From NCBI GenBank assembly GCA_036403155.1, contig DASWRM010000037.1, positions 1 through 64,000 of the forward strand: a stretch of 64,000 nucleotides of DNA. The letters are read 5' to 3'. This DNA is from Gaiellales bacterium (lineage in GTDB: Bacteria; Actinomycetota; Thermoleophilia; Gaiellales; JAICJC01). Of this stretch, positions 18,254-24,637 are shown one piece after another. A model generated the notes under the pieces. That model did no database searches and was not told the DNA's origin. It worked only from the letters and a program-made list of their open reading frames with translations. The position numbers and the translations under genes are program-made. Positions within the stretch are counted from its first letter, which is position 1; each line of letters opens with the position of its first letter.

Positions 18254-18696
18254 TCGTCGTCGTCGGTACGCGTCCAGGCATGGTTCTCACGAATGTTCGA
18301 ATCGGTCACGCCGCGTCGATCCGTCACCTTCTCCCGGGCTCGCGTGGGTAAGGCGCTCACCCGTACGCCAGGGACCGCCAAAAGATCAGGGGTCGGATCA
18401 GGGTGATGCCCTGATGACCATGAGGCGCGAAGACCTCATCATTCAGCGCATGCCCCGTTACCTCCTTCAGCACCGGCACGAAACCCGCCGATTGCGGCGT
18501 CGTCTTCGCGTCGTTCAAGGGACACGAGAGCCCGCTCAGGCACGCGAGTGCGCTGGCGTCCTGCAGCTTCGGCCATCCGGCACCACGCGAATACGCGGAC
18601 GAACTGCGAAGGGTCGTGCCCGACCCCTGCGGCTGTTCGCGGAGGCTCGGCGGTGTGGCGGCAATCCGCCTACACCGCCAGGCCGTATTCCTGACC
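18254..18696. other. Gene-free left end of the accessory island
   Basis: 443 bases between tRNA-Gly and the GFA gene. No frame here is convincing: both strands have open stretches, but without a start signal or a recognisable protein. The one structural feature is a hairpin at 18397-18415, ATCAGGG-TGATG-CCCTGAT, with no T-run. The sequence probably holds decayed coding material. Confidence 0.5.
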
Positions 18697-19167
18697 GTGA
18701 GCAGCACCCAGACAAGCGAGGTCACGGCACTCCCACTGACCGGCGGGTGCAACTGCGGCCGAGTCCGCTACGAGGTCACCACGCCGCTCGTGACAGCGAG
18801 CTATTGTCACTGCAAGCGCTGCCAGCGCCGAAGCGGAGCCGCCGCATCGCCAAACGCCCACCCAGCACCCGGCAGCTTCCACATCGTCGCAGGCAAAGAC
18901 GCACTGCGCATGTGGAAGCCCGCAGACAGCGCAGGCCGAAAATGGTTCTGCTCCCATTGCGGCTCCCACATCTACGGCGACAATCCAAGCCACCCCGACT
19001 CGATCGGCATCCGCATGGGCACCTTCGACAACGATCCAATCATTCGGCCAACCCAGCGTCAGTTCGTCACATACGCCGCGCCGTGGGAACCCCTGCCCAC
19101 GGACAACCTCCGGAGCTTTCCTGAAAGCCGCCACACAGACCATCCCGGCAAGCTTCGAGCGCCTTGA
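18697..19167 (+). CDS. GFA/CENP-V-domain zinc protein
   Basis: A 156-residue protein of the glutathione-dependent formaldehyde-activating (GFA) fold. The zinc sites are visible as GGCNCGRVRYEV (C-x-C), SYCHCKRCQRRSG (C-x-C-x2-C) and KWFCSHCGSHIYG (C-x2-C). Most members are of unknown function; a reaction on an S-hydroxymethyl thiol adduct is proposed for the founding enzyme. The start is GTG at 18697, and upstream sequence in the frame does not look coding. GC content is lower than in the core genes. It is the first gene of the island after the tRNA and has two strong hairpins about 130 bases downstream. Confidence 0.82.
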   Translation: MSSTQTSEVTALPLTGGCNCGRVRYEVTTPLVTASYCHCKRCQRRSGAAASPNAHPAPGSFHIVAGKDALRMWKPADSAGRKWFCSHCGSHIYGDNPSHPDSIGIRMGTFDNDPIIRPTQRQFVTYAAPWEPLPTDNLRSFPESRHTDHPGKLRAP

Positions 19168-19296
19168 GACCGACATAGCCGAAGACGTGCCCTTACCTAA
19201 TCTGGGCGAGCGGATGGCCGTCTCTCGCGCGCCAAACCCTCCACAGACAAAGACCGCGAAGCCGACGCACTACTCCTCGAAGCGCCTGTCGGCTGC

Positions 19297-19345
19297 GCGG
19301 CCGGGTTACCGGCCGCTGCATCTCGGACACGATTCCATGTCCGAG
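19297..19345. repeat. Two adjacent strong stem-loops
   Basis: The first (19297-19316) is GCGGCCGG-GTTA-CCGGCCGC, an 8-bp perfect stem. The second (19322-19345) is CTCGGACA, an 8-base loop, then TGTCCGAG, also 8 bp and perfect. They stand 5 bases apart, between the GFA gene and the frameshifted membrane gene. No T-run follows, so a standard intrinsic terminator is not certain. They could also be recombination or processing structures. Confidence 0.6.
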
Positions 19346-19415
19346 TTGCCGCTACCGCCCCTGGCAGAGCACGAGGACGGCCAGAGCGAGTGCGGATGTC
19401 GGCCAAGCGGCTGGG

Positions 19416-19845
19416 TTGTGGGGGATCTTCGCCATCTTGGCAGGAGGGGCCATCGCCAGCGTCCTCATTGTTGCCGAGAAGCGACAGCCCGGTTATCTGC
19501 TTCTCGTTGTCGCGCTCGCTTTCTCGGCTTGGCTGATGGCGTATGTCGCGCGGCATTTCGCGGCTCTAGTAACGATGGATCAGGACGGGTTCTCCGCTGT
19601 GACTGTTGGGTTGCGGCGCGAAGGTTGGCGGTGGGCGGAAACGCGGGCAGAGCACACCGGAACTCCTCCGGCCTATTCGGCCCCATCGTGTCGTTGGGCA
19701 CATCGTGGACGAGGGTGTCCACATCGACCTGCGCAGGACGGAAGGCGGCTACGACAAGGCCATGCGATTCGCTATCGAACATGCGGCGGAGCGCGTCACG
19801 TTCGAGGCAGCCGTGTCCGAATCGCTCCGACGCACGAAGTGGTAG
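19416..19845 (+). pseudogene. Small membrane-protein gene broken by an apparent frameshift
   Basis: From TTG at 19416 the frame encodes two membrane helices (WGIFAILAGGAIASVLIVAE and GYLLLVVALAFSAWLMAYVA) and a soluble stretch ending near GLRREGWRWAE at about 19640. Beyond that point the frame turns into Arg/Pro-rich noise. The +1 frame instead continues as a plausible protein (HIVDEGVHIDLRRTEGGYDK..., VTFEAAVSESLRRTKW) to the TAG at 19845. Joining the two needs a single-base slip around 19640-19665. It may be a decayed gene, a sequencing error or, less likely, programmed frameshifting. No family recognised. Confidence 0.55.
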
Positions 19846-19877
19846 ACCGCCGCTCGCGCACCCGCTCCATCCTGCCC

Positions 19878-19910
19878 GGCATCGGCGCAGACCTCAAGGT
19901 GCTACTGGGC
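19878..19910 (+). repeat. Island repeat type 1, copy a
   Basis: A 33-bp copy of the type 1 repeat with core CGGCGCAGACCTCAAGG followed by TGCTACTGGGC. It lies 33 bases after the frameshifted gene. The middle ACCT-CA-AGGT is a small palindrome. This copy matches copy d (21326-21358) at every position. Confidence 0.8.
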
Positions 19911-19979
19911 CGGCAGCCCGACTACAGAAAGCTGCCGCCTGGGTAGCGATCACACCGAATGTTCGACCCTTCGATGAGT

Positions 19980-20219
19980 TCATTCACGCCAGACCTCAAG
20001 GTGCTGGTGGGCGGGGGAGCATTGCGAAACCATGTCCCAACTGCCGTCGTCGGCCTGCTCGCAGATGTTCTCGTCGAGGTAGTAGCCCGTCCCGGCGACC
20101 TCGACAGCGAGGAGCACCCACGCGCCGCCGTCCCCAGTGGCTCGCGAGGCGACTACGTGGGTGATGCCGTTCGGCATTGAGTGACGCGCAGCATCCTCCG
20201 GCGAGGCGAACCCTTCCAT
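19980..20219 (-). CDS. Small hypothetical protein, cassette-like
   Basis: A 79-residue soluble protein beginning MEGFASPEDAARHSMP, with an alternating beta-strand pattern (HVVASRATGDGGAWVLLAVE) and acidic C-terminal half. The MEGF-SPE-A start resembles a small actinobacterial family of unknown function. The ATG at 20219 is chosen because upstream codons run into repeat copy c. The last nine codons are encoded by repeat copy b (19987-20012), so the C-terminus has been replaced or extended by the repeat. No Shine-Dalgarno sequence is visible. Confidence 0.6.
   Translation of the reverse strand: MEGFASPEDAARHSMPNGITHVVASRATGDGGAWVLLAVEVAGTGYYLDENICEQADDGSWDMVSQCSPAHQHLEVWRE
19987..20012 (+). 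repeat. Island repeat type 1, copy b (diverged)
   Basis: Shares CAGACCTCAAGGTGCT with the consensus and then reads GGTGGGC in place of ACTGGGC; the left part is changed. It overlaps the 3' end of the minus-strand 79-residue gene and supplies its final codons. Confidence 0.65.
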
Positions 20220-20242
20220 ATGGGCATTTTGGTCGATTCGAC

Positions 20243-20301
20243 GCCCAAGAGCACCGCGAGGTCTGCGCCGATGCCCGAGGCGCAACCCCATCAATACCCC
20301 G
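20243..20301 (-). repeat. Island repeat type 1, copy c, inverted, with extension
   Basis: In the minus orientation, 20275-20243 matches the 33-bp repeat except at four positions in the centre and end (CTCGCGGTGCTCT). It is the only inverted copy. The adjoining 20301-20283, CGGGGTATTGATGGGGTTG, is also shared with copy e (22748-22767), so copies c and e preserve a longer unit of about 55 bp. Confidence 0.75.
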
Positions 20302-20569
20302 ACGGCGGGCGAGTCGCCGAGCGCGGCGGATCGGCTTGGAGGGATTCGAGGCTACGTTCGGTGAAGCCACTTCCCAAACGCTGCTCAACTAACCGCGCTC
20401 AGGGCAAGCGATCGCAACGCTTCGCCATATACCGCTACGACGCTACGCTGCTAGGCGTTCGGAAGTCAGAGCCGACCCACGCACTGGTCAGGGCACCGAG
20501 CCAGATGAAGCGCGAGTCTCTAAGCCACTCACGCAGCGAACGGTGTTCGTTGGGACTTGCTCTCAACGT
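20302..20569. other. Gene-free stretch with one type 2 repeat
   Basis: About 270 bases between repeat c and the 3' end of the next minus-strand gene. Frames here give no credible protein. It contains the type 2 repeat ATACCGCTACGACGCTAC at 20429-20446. Confidence 0.5.
20429..20446 (+). repeat. Island repeat type 2, copy i
   Basis: ATACCGCTACGACGCTAC, 18 bp, identical to copy ii at 22091-22108; copy iii (24086-24099) shares the last 14 bp. It lies near the 3' end of the minus-strand gene at 20570. Confidence 0.75.
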
Positions 20570-21067
20570 CTAGTCGCCTTCATGCCTGCTTCGCGACGGA
20601 GGCCACCTCCGCGTCACGAATCCACGGCCCCGGAACCGGTTCGTGTATTCCGACCACTCGCGGTCTGCGCGATCCCGCCGCCACTGCTCGCGATCCCGCC
20701 GCCACTGCACTCGATAGGCGGTCGGCAAGCTCACGATAAAGGCGAGGAAGACCGCAAGCATCGCCGCGTTGAACAGGAAACGTCGGTCAGGGGCCAGCCC
20801 ATCGGCTACCAGTTTGAGACCGAGACCCAGCCCAGCGGCTGAGATAGCAGCGTCAATCCGATGGAGTGGATGAGGAACGCGATGAGGTATCTGCCTCGCG
20901 TTCCACACCCCCGCGACAAGCCCGGCCACAACTAAGCAAACAGCCACGACCCGATAACGCGGCGCTGCGTCGTGCCACGAACCGGCTACGAGCCAACCAA
21001 CCACAACGAGCGCGGGGCCCCAGAAAACGAAGGCCCAGGCAACTTTCCAGGTCGGGATAGGGTTCAC
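20570..21067 (-). CDS. Four-helix membrane protein, hypothetical
   Basis: A 165-residue protein with four membrane helices (about 8-30, 37-57, 70-90 and 96-118) and a basic, soluble C-terminus. That tail contains a tandem QWRRDRE-QWRRDRA repeat encoded by two 21-bp units (20669-20689 and 20690-20710, 20 of 21 bases identical). The start is GTG at 21067 with GATACT ending 7 bases upstream, so it is probably leaderless. No family recognised. It is divergent from the HAD gene, with repeat copy d in between. Confidence 0.65.
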   Translation of the reverse strand: MNPIPTWKVAWAFVFWGPALVVVGWLVAGSWHDAAPRYRVVAVCLVVAGLVAGVWNARQIPHRVPHPLHRIDAAISAAGLGLGLKLVADGLAPDRRFLFNAAMLAVFLAFIVSLPTAYRVQWRRDREQWRRDRADREWSEYTNRFRGRGFVTRRWPPSRSRHEGD

Positions 21068-21325
21068 CGCTCCTAGTATCGCCGTCCCGACCGCTCGCCG
21101 TAAGTCCGACTATCGAGGAGCGGGGCGACCGAGCGGGAAGCGGTTACAAGTCCCGGCTCCCCCACAGCCACGAGAGCGACAAACCCGGCACACGGTCACG
21201 CCGAGACCATCGGCAACCCGTCAGGGTGCCTTGACGCCGCCTCCGGCGGGCACCCAGCCGTCGTCAGTCCCTCTCTGTAGGGTCATCACGCAGGCGGGGC
21301 AGGCTCCGAAGAACCTCACCCTCGT

Positions 21326-21358
21326 GGCATCGGCGCAGACCTCAAGGTGCTACTGGGC
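21326..21358 (+). repeat. Island repeat type 1, copy d
   Basis: All 33 bp match copy a. It ends 6 bases before the TAGGAT -10 box of the HAD gene, so the repeat occupies the position where a -35 region would be. Confidence 0.8.
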
Positions 21359-21364
21359 GCGGGC

Positions 21365-21370
21365 TAGGAT
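21365..21370 (+). promoter_or_regulatory. -10 box of leaderless HAD gene
   Basis: TAGGAT, followed by 6 bases (CGAGCC) and the ATG at 21377. The spacing places the transcription start at or next to the start codon. Confidence 0.55.
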
Positions 21371-21376
21371 CGAGCC

Positions 21377-22078
21377 ATGTCGGTTCTTCTTTGGGATTTC
21401 GACGGCACGCTTGCCCGTCGGCCTGGTATGTGGCGCAGCTGCTTGATCGACGTGCTTGATGAGCAGGTGCCGGGCCACGCGGTCACCACCGAGGCGCTTC
21501 GCCCCTCACTCAAAGACGGGTTTCCTTGGCACCGGGCGGACACGCCGCACCCTGAACTTTGTGACCCGGAAGCCTGGTGGAATCACGTCGAACCGCTTTT
21601 CGCTTCAGCGTACGCGAGCGTCGGCTTTGCTCCGGTGCGCTCCCAGGAGCTTGCCCGCCATGTTCGACGCCACTTCACCAACGCGGACGGCTGGGAACTG
21701 TTCCCCGACGCAATCCCCGCTCTCACCGCGCTCCACCAGGCTGGTTGGAACCACATCATCCTGTCCAACCACGTTCCCGAGCTAGAGGAAATCGTCCACG
21801 GCCTGGGGCTAACGCCACTGATTGCCGCTGTCCTGTCATCGGCATCGAGCGGTCATGAGAAACCACACCCACAAGCGTTCGCCATTGGTCGGGCACGGGC
21901 CGGGAATCCCGATGTTGTATGGATGATCGGAGACAGCTTCACCGCTGACTACCGGGGAGCGCACGACGTTGGCATTCCAGCCATCCTCGTTCGCACCCAG
22001 GACGAGCGAGCGCGACCCTGCTTCGACACACTCGATAAGGTCGTCTCATTCCTGTCGGCAGCTGAGCCAGGCGCTTAG
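21377..22078 (+). CDS. HAD-superfamily hydrolase (phosphatase)
   Basis: A 233-residue HAD enzyme that would dephosphorylate a small molecule in the cytoplasm. Motif I is DFDGTL at residues 7-12 (nucleophile D7, acid/base D9). Motif II is the serine in IILSNHVPEL, motif III the lysine in GHEKPHPQAF, and motif IV IGDSFTADYRGA with the Mg-binding Asp. A helical cap lies between motifs I and II, as in subclass I. Substrate unknown. It starts directly after repeat copy d and its own -10 box, and the stop is followed by repeat type 2, so gene plus flanking repeats look like a cassette. Confidence 0.85.
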   Translation: MSVLLWDFDGTLARRPGMWRSCLIDVLDEQVPGHAVTTEALRPSLKDGFPWHRADTPHPELCDPEAWWNHVEPLFASAYASVGFAPVRSQELARHVRRHFTNADGWELFPDAIPALTALHQAGWNHIILSNHVPELEEIVHGLGLTPLIAAVLSSASSGHEKPHPQAFAIGRARAGNPDVVWMIGDSFTADYRGAHDVGIPAILVRTQDERARPCFDTLDKVVSFLSAAEPGA

Positions 22079-22090
22079 CGCTCCGTCCAC

Positions 22091-22108
22091 ATACCGCTAC
22101 GACGCTAC
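22091..22108 (+). repeat. Island repeat type 2, copy ii
   Basis: ATACCGCTACGACGCTAC, 13 bases after the HAD stop codon and 70 bases before the 3' end of a convergent gene. A 14-bp fragment of type 1, CATCGGCGCAGACC, follows at 22150-22163. Confidence 0.75.
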
Positions 22109-22178
22109 ATGGCTCGCCAAGGTTCCCCAGCCTCGCGCCAGCCAACCGACATCGGCGCAGACCGCTCTCCGTTGCGGC

Positions 22179-22496
22179 TCACGTCCTGTTGGCACTGTTC
22201 TCGTGGCGGTCGGCCATGAACCCGCCAGCGATCAGGCTGACTCCGATCACCAGCCAGGGCCACGGCGAGAGGCCACCAGGCTGCGACTGCACGTGGGCAA
22301 CCCATAGGAACGGAACACACGCACCCGTGAAGGCACCCGCCCAGAACCGCCTCCCCAACGGCCATGCCAGTAGCGCCGCTACGGGCAACACGATGACCAC
22401 ATCGAGACACGCCGCGAACACCGCGCCGACGACCGCCCACGCCCAAGACCACAGGCAATGGCCGACATGGGGCCTTTCCCCTACCTCGGAGTTCAC
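22179..22496 (-). CDS. Three-helix membrane protein, hypothetical
   Basis: A 105-residue protein with three hydrophobic segments (SWAWAVVGAVFAACLDVVIV, AALLAWPL through FWAGAFTGACVPFLWV, and WPWLVIGVSLIAGGFMA). The start is GTG at 22496 rather than the earlier GTG at 22520, because a consensus TATACT (22508-22503) lies 6 bases upstream, which fits a leaderless message. No family recognised. It is convergent with the HAD gene. Confidence 0.6.
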   Translation of the reverse strand: MNSEVGERPHVGHCLWSWAWAVVGAVFAACLDVVIVLPVAALLAWPLGRRFWAGAFTGACVPFLWVAHVQSQPGGLSPWPWLVIGVSLIAGGFMADRHENSANRT

Positions 22497-22595
22497 TGTG
22501 CGAGTATACGGGGCGGGCACAGGGGCGGTGCGACCACTCCGACCTCCGGCCCTGGCTTCGGCACACGTCAGATGTTACTGGGTGAGGCAGCGAGA

Positions 22596-22709
22596 CTAGC
22601 GACGGGCGAAACGCCGCCGTGCGACGACTAACACCGCAAGCACGACGACGATTGGCGCAGCCAACTCGATGAACACCATCCACGGACGATACCCGGAACG
22701 CGACGACAT
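22596..22709 (-). CDS. Possible 37-residue single-helix membrane protein
   Basis: A short frame from ATG 22709 encoding a polar start (MSSRSGYRPW), one membrane helix (MVFIELAAPIVVVLAVLVVA) and a basic end. GGGGAG lies 4 bases upstream, which is close for a ribosome-binding site. It lies between the three-helix gene and repeat copy e. The clean helix-plus-basic-tail pattern supports it, but the length makes this tentative. Confidence 0.35.
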   Translation of the reverse strand: MSSRSGYRPWMVFIELAAPIVVVLAVLVVARRRFARR

Positions 22710-22747
22710 TCCGCTCCCCGGAACCAGTGAGATCGCTATCGCGCCCT

Positions 22748-22802
22748 CCGGGTATTGAATGGGGTTGGCCCCATCGGCGCAGACCTCAAGGTGCTTAGTG
22801 CC
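22748..22802 (+). repeat. Island repeat type 1, copy e, with extension
   Basis: The repeat core is at 22770-22802 (CCATCGGCGCAGACCTCAAG, then GTGCTTAGTGCC). Upstream, 22748-22767 (CCGGGTATTGAATGGGGTTG) matches the extension of inverted copy c. Within it ATGGGG-TTGG-CCCCAT forms a 6-bp hairpin. A half copy of the extension, CCTCCGGGTGTCGGAATGG, lies at 25147-25165 near the right end of the island. Confidence 0.75.
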
Positions 22803-22846
22803 CTGAGGCAGCAGCCGGGCACGTTGACGCCTTCGTCGTGCCTGGT

Positions 22847-22874
22847 AGCTTGAGTCCGTGAGCTTGAGTCCGTG
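22847..22874 (+). repeat. 14-bp tandem duplication
   Basis: AGCTTGAGTCCGTG occurs twice in direct succession. The second copy's GTG begins a 20-codon frame (VSAFLALAAMSSPSVTTLTP, 22872-22934) whose stop overlaps the GTG of the next gene. A leader peptide is possible but unproven. Confidence 0.6.
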
Positions 22875-22930
22875 AGCGCCTTCCTCGCACTCGCTGCCAT
22901 GAGCAGCCCGTCCGTCACCACACTGACCCC

Positions 22931-23380
22931 GTGACTCGCGGTCGAGCGGTCGCAGTAACCGTCGCAACTGCCCTGGTGGCGTGCGTCCTTTCGCTCGTCG
23001 TGGCAGCGATGCTGCTGACGACATCACTCAATAGCACCTGCCCGCAGCCAGACGACCCCACCTGTCACAGCGGCACCTTCCCCGGCCTTGACGCCATCGG
23101 CCTTGGCCTGCTGCTGGGCGTAGTCGGCGTGGCTATCCTCGGCGTCGCGGTCGCCATCGGATGGGGTCAACCGTCGCCTCGGTTTCGATGGCACGCCCTC
23201 TTTGCGTTATTGATGGCCCCGATGCCCACTGCGGCAGCCACCGCCTACCTAGTGCTGTACCTCCCGTCAGGTGGGGTGGCCGCGAGCCTCGCAGCCGTGA
23301 GCGTGGTCATCGTGTGGTTGGTCGTTTGGGGCCGACTCGTCGGATGGGCTTCCAACCGCATCCCCGTGACGACGGCCTAG
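22931..23380 (+). CDS. Four-helix membrane protein, hypothetical
   Basis: A 149-residue protein. Helix 1 is at about 6-30, followed by a 20-residue loop with two cysteines (CPQPDDPTCHSG), then helices at about 55-78, 88-108 and 113-135. The loop cysteines would face the outside and could form a disulfide. The start is GTG at 22931, overlapping the stop of a 20-codon upstream frame. No family recognised. Repeat copy e lies upstream and copy f directly downstream. Confidence 0.65.
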   Translation: MTRGRAVAVTVATALVACVLSLVVAAMLLTTSLNSTCPQPDDPTCHSGTFPGLDAIGLGLLLGVVGVAILGVAVAIGWGQPSPRFRWHALFALLMAPMPTAAATAYLVLYLPSGGVAASLAAVSVVIVWLVVWGRLVGWASNRIPVTTA

Positions 23381-23397
23381 CGGCAGTGGAGCCTCAG

Positions 23398-23428
23398 AAT
23401 CGGCGCAGACCTCAAGGGCTACTGCTGC
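23398..23428 (+). repeat. Island repeat type 1, copy f
   Basis: ATCGGCGCAGACCTCAAGG is conserved; the right half is altered by a 2-bp shift (GCTACTGCTGC). It lies 18 bases after the four-helix gene and about 50 bases before the next start codon. Confidence 0.75.
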
Positions 23429-23476
23429 CACGTGGCGCGTGCCGAGCGCCATCGACGCGGGTAGGCTCGCCTCGCA

Positions 23477-24076
23477 ATGGTCGCCGACCCGATCCCCGAT
23501 TTCGTCACGCACTACTACATGCCCGGGACGCGGCCATTCTTGAATCTGTCCGACCTCCCGGCCGATGAGCTTTCGGCGGTGCTGCTGACCCTCGACCAGC
23601 GCCGCCAGGCAGGCGAACATCACCGTGTGTTTGGCAGCCGCTACATGCATCTCCGTCGCCGCACCGAGGCGCGACTCCTAGAGTTGTTCCGACTGTCCGG
23701 GGGACGCCCCGAGCGCGATTCGCCCCACTACTTCGTCCTCGGCGAATCGACCTGGTATCGGGGACTCGCACCCGGCATGCAGGCAATCGTTCTGCCCCTC
23801 ACCGAGTTGCCCCCTACCGTTACCAGCTTCACCTACCCCGACAGCTTCACCGCGACAGGGCTAGTCGCCGACTACGGCCTGCCCTACGAGCCACGCCCCT
23901 ACCACCATCGGGTGTTTCTGATAGAGCAGCTCCCCGACGTAATCACGCAGTATGGCCTCCCCCGCGACGACCCGGCCCCGACTTACCAGGGCTACCAGCA
24001 CCGCACCTTCGAGAAGTACATCGAAGTGCAGGTCTGGTCGGACACACCAGTCGAGAGGTTCCTTCAAGCGTCCTGA
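23477..24076 (+). CDS. Hypothetical soluble protein, 199 residues
   Basis: A soluble protein of mixed alpha/beta character with many Tyr, His and Pro residues (FVTHYYMPGTRPFLNLSDL; GSRYMHLRRRTEARLLELF; DSPHYFVLGEST). The even spread of conserved-looking aromatic residues supports a real folded protein, but I recognise no family. The ATG at 23477 has TAGGCT ending 9 bases upstream. The stop is followed after 9 bases by repeat type 2. The 5' side carries repeat type 1, the same flanks as the HAD gene. Confidence 0.65.
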   Translation: MVADPIPDFVTHYYMPGTRPFLNLSDLPADELSAVLLTLDQRRQAGEHHRVFGSRYMHLRRRTEARLLELFRLSGGRPERDSPHYFVLGESTWYRGLAPGMQAIVLPLTELPPTVTSFTYPDSFTATGLVADYGLPYEPRPYHHRVFLIEQLPDVITQYGLPRDDPAPTYQGYQHRTFEKYIEVQVWSDTPVERFLQAS

Positions 24077-24085
24077 GCGAGCGGA

Positions 24086-24099
24086 CGCTACGACGCTAC
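24086..24099 (+). repeat. Island repeat type 2, copy iii
   Basis: CGCTACGACGCTAC, sharing 14 bp with copies i and ii. It lies between two convergent genes, and the stop codon of the minus-strand GNAT gene (24098-24096) falls inside it. Confidence 0.7.
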
Positions 24100-24593
24100 G
24101 CGGGTGGTGGAGCTTCCACCAGGCGGTAGTAGTTCACGATCCGCAGCTCGGTGGTGAAGCCGCAGGCTTCGTAGAGCGCCCGTGCTGGGGCATGTCCGGG
24201 GTCACCCCCTGTGCTGAGGACCGCGACGGCACAGCCGGCGTCGCGGATCTGGCTCAACGCGTGATCGGTCAATGCCCTGCCCACGCCTATACGCTGCGAC
24301 GCAGGGTCAACCGCCAGCATGTAGATCTCGCCCGGCTCCTGCGGACCTTCGATCAAGACAGAGACGAATCCGACGACGGCTTCGTCCTGCACCGCGACGG
24401 TGGTCAGCTGCTCCGCGCACGCCTTGCTGACACCAGCTTCCTGCGATTGCCGCCAGTCCGGGGTCACATGAGGGTTGATGTCTGGGCCAAGGACGCGGGC
24501 AAGGGATGCGTGTACCGGCTCCCAAGCGCGCAGGGACAGCGCCACGACATGCTCGATGTCGTCCGAGGCGAACGGACGGAGGCTGAACTCCAT
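24096..24593 (-). CDS. GNAT-family N-acetyltransferase
   Basis: A 165-residue single-domain acetyltransferase. Motif A, YMLAVDPASQRIGVGRALTDH (in parts: VDPASQRIGVGRA near residues 95-107), supplies the acetyl-CoA pyrophosphate loop, and ALYEACGFTTELRIVNYYR near the end is the usual motif B. The closing sequence is common in acetyltransferases of unknown substrate. The ATG at 24593 has TAGGGT ending 7 bases upstream. It is divergent from the kinase gene and convergent with the 199-residue gene. GNAT genes are frequent cargo of mobile gene arrays. Confidence 0.85.
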   Translation of the reverse strand: MEFSLRPFASDDIEHVVALSLRAWEPVHASLARVLGPDINPHVTPDWRQSQEAGVSKACAEQLTTVAVQDEAVVGFVSVLIEGPQEPGEIYMLAVDPASQRIGVGRALTDHALSQIRDAGCAVAVLSTGGDPGHAPARALYEACGFTTELRIVNYYRLVEAPPPA

Positions 24594-24637
24594 GCGACCG
24601 ACCCTACCGCGGATGAAGGGGTGCTGAACTACGAGTT

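Larger units (their letters stand above)
21068..21376. other. Divergent intergenic region with repeat copy d
   Basis: 309 bases between the starts of the four-helix protein and the HAD protein. It holds a small hairpin (CCGCC-TCC-GGCGG, near 21236-21248), repeat copy d (21326-21358), and the HAD -10 box. No credible gene is seen. Confidence 0.5.

Noticed and set aside
18357-18752. Minus-strand frame of 131 codons overlapping the GFA gene start
   Set aside because: No start signal or recognisable domain; part of it is antisense to the GFA gene, though some stretches look protein-like and may be decayed.
14748-19124. Plus-strand frame of 1458 codons
   Set aside because: It runs opposite rmuC and the MMPL gene and through the tRNA; composition is Arg/Gln/His-rich without any domain.
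20181-20573. Plus-strand frame of 130 codons in the island
   Set aside because: It crosses repeats c and type 2 copy i, overlaps the better-supported 79-residue gene, and its translation shows no fold-like pattern.
19878-23428. CRISPR array
   Set aside because: Repeats are hundreds to over a thousand bases apart with genes between them, and no cas genes are nearby.
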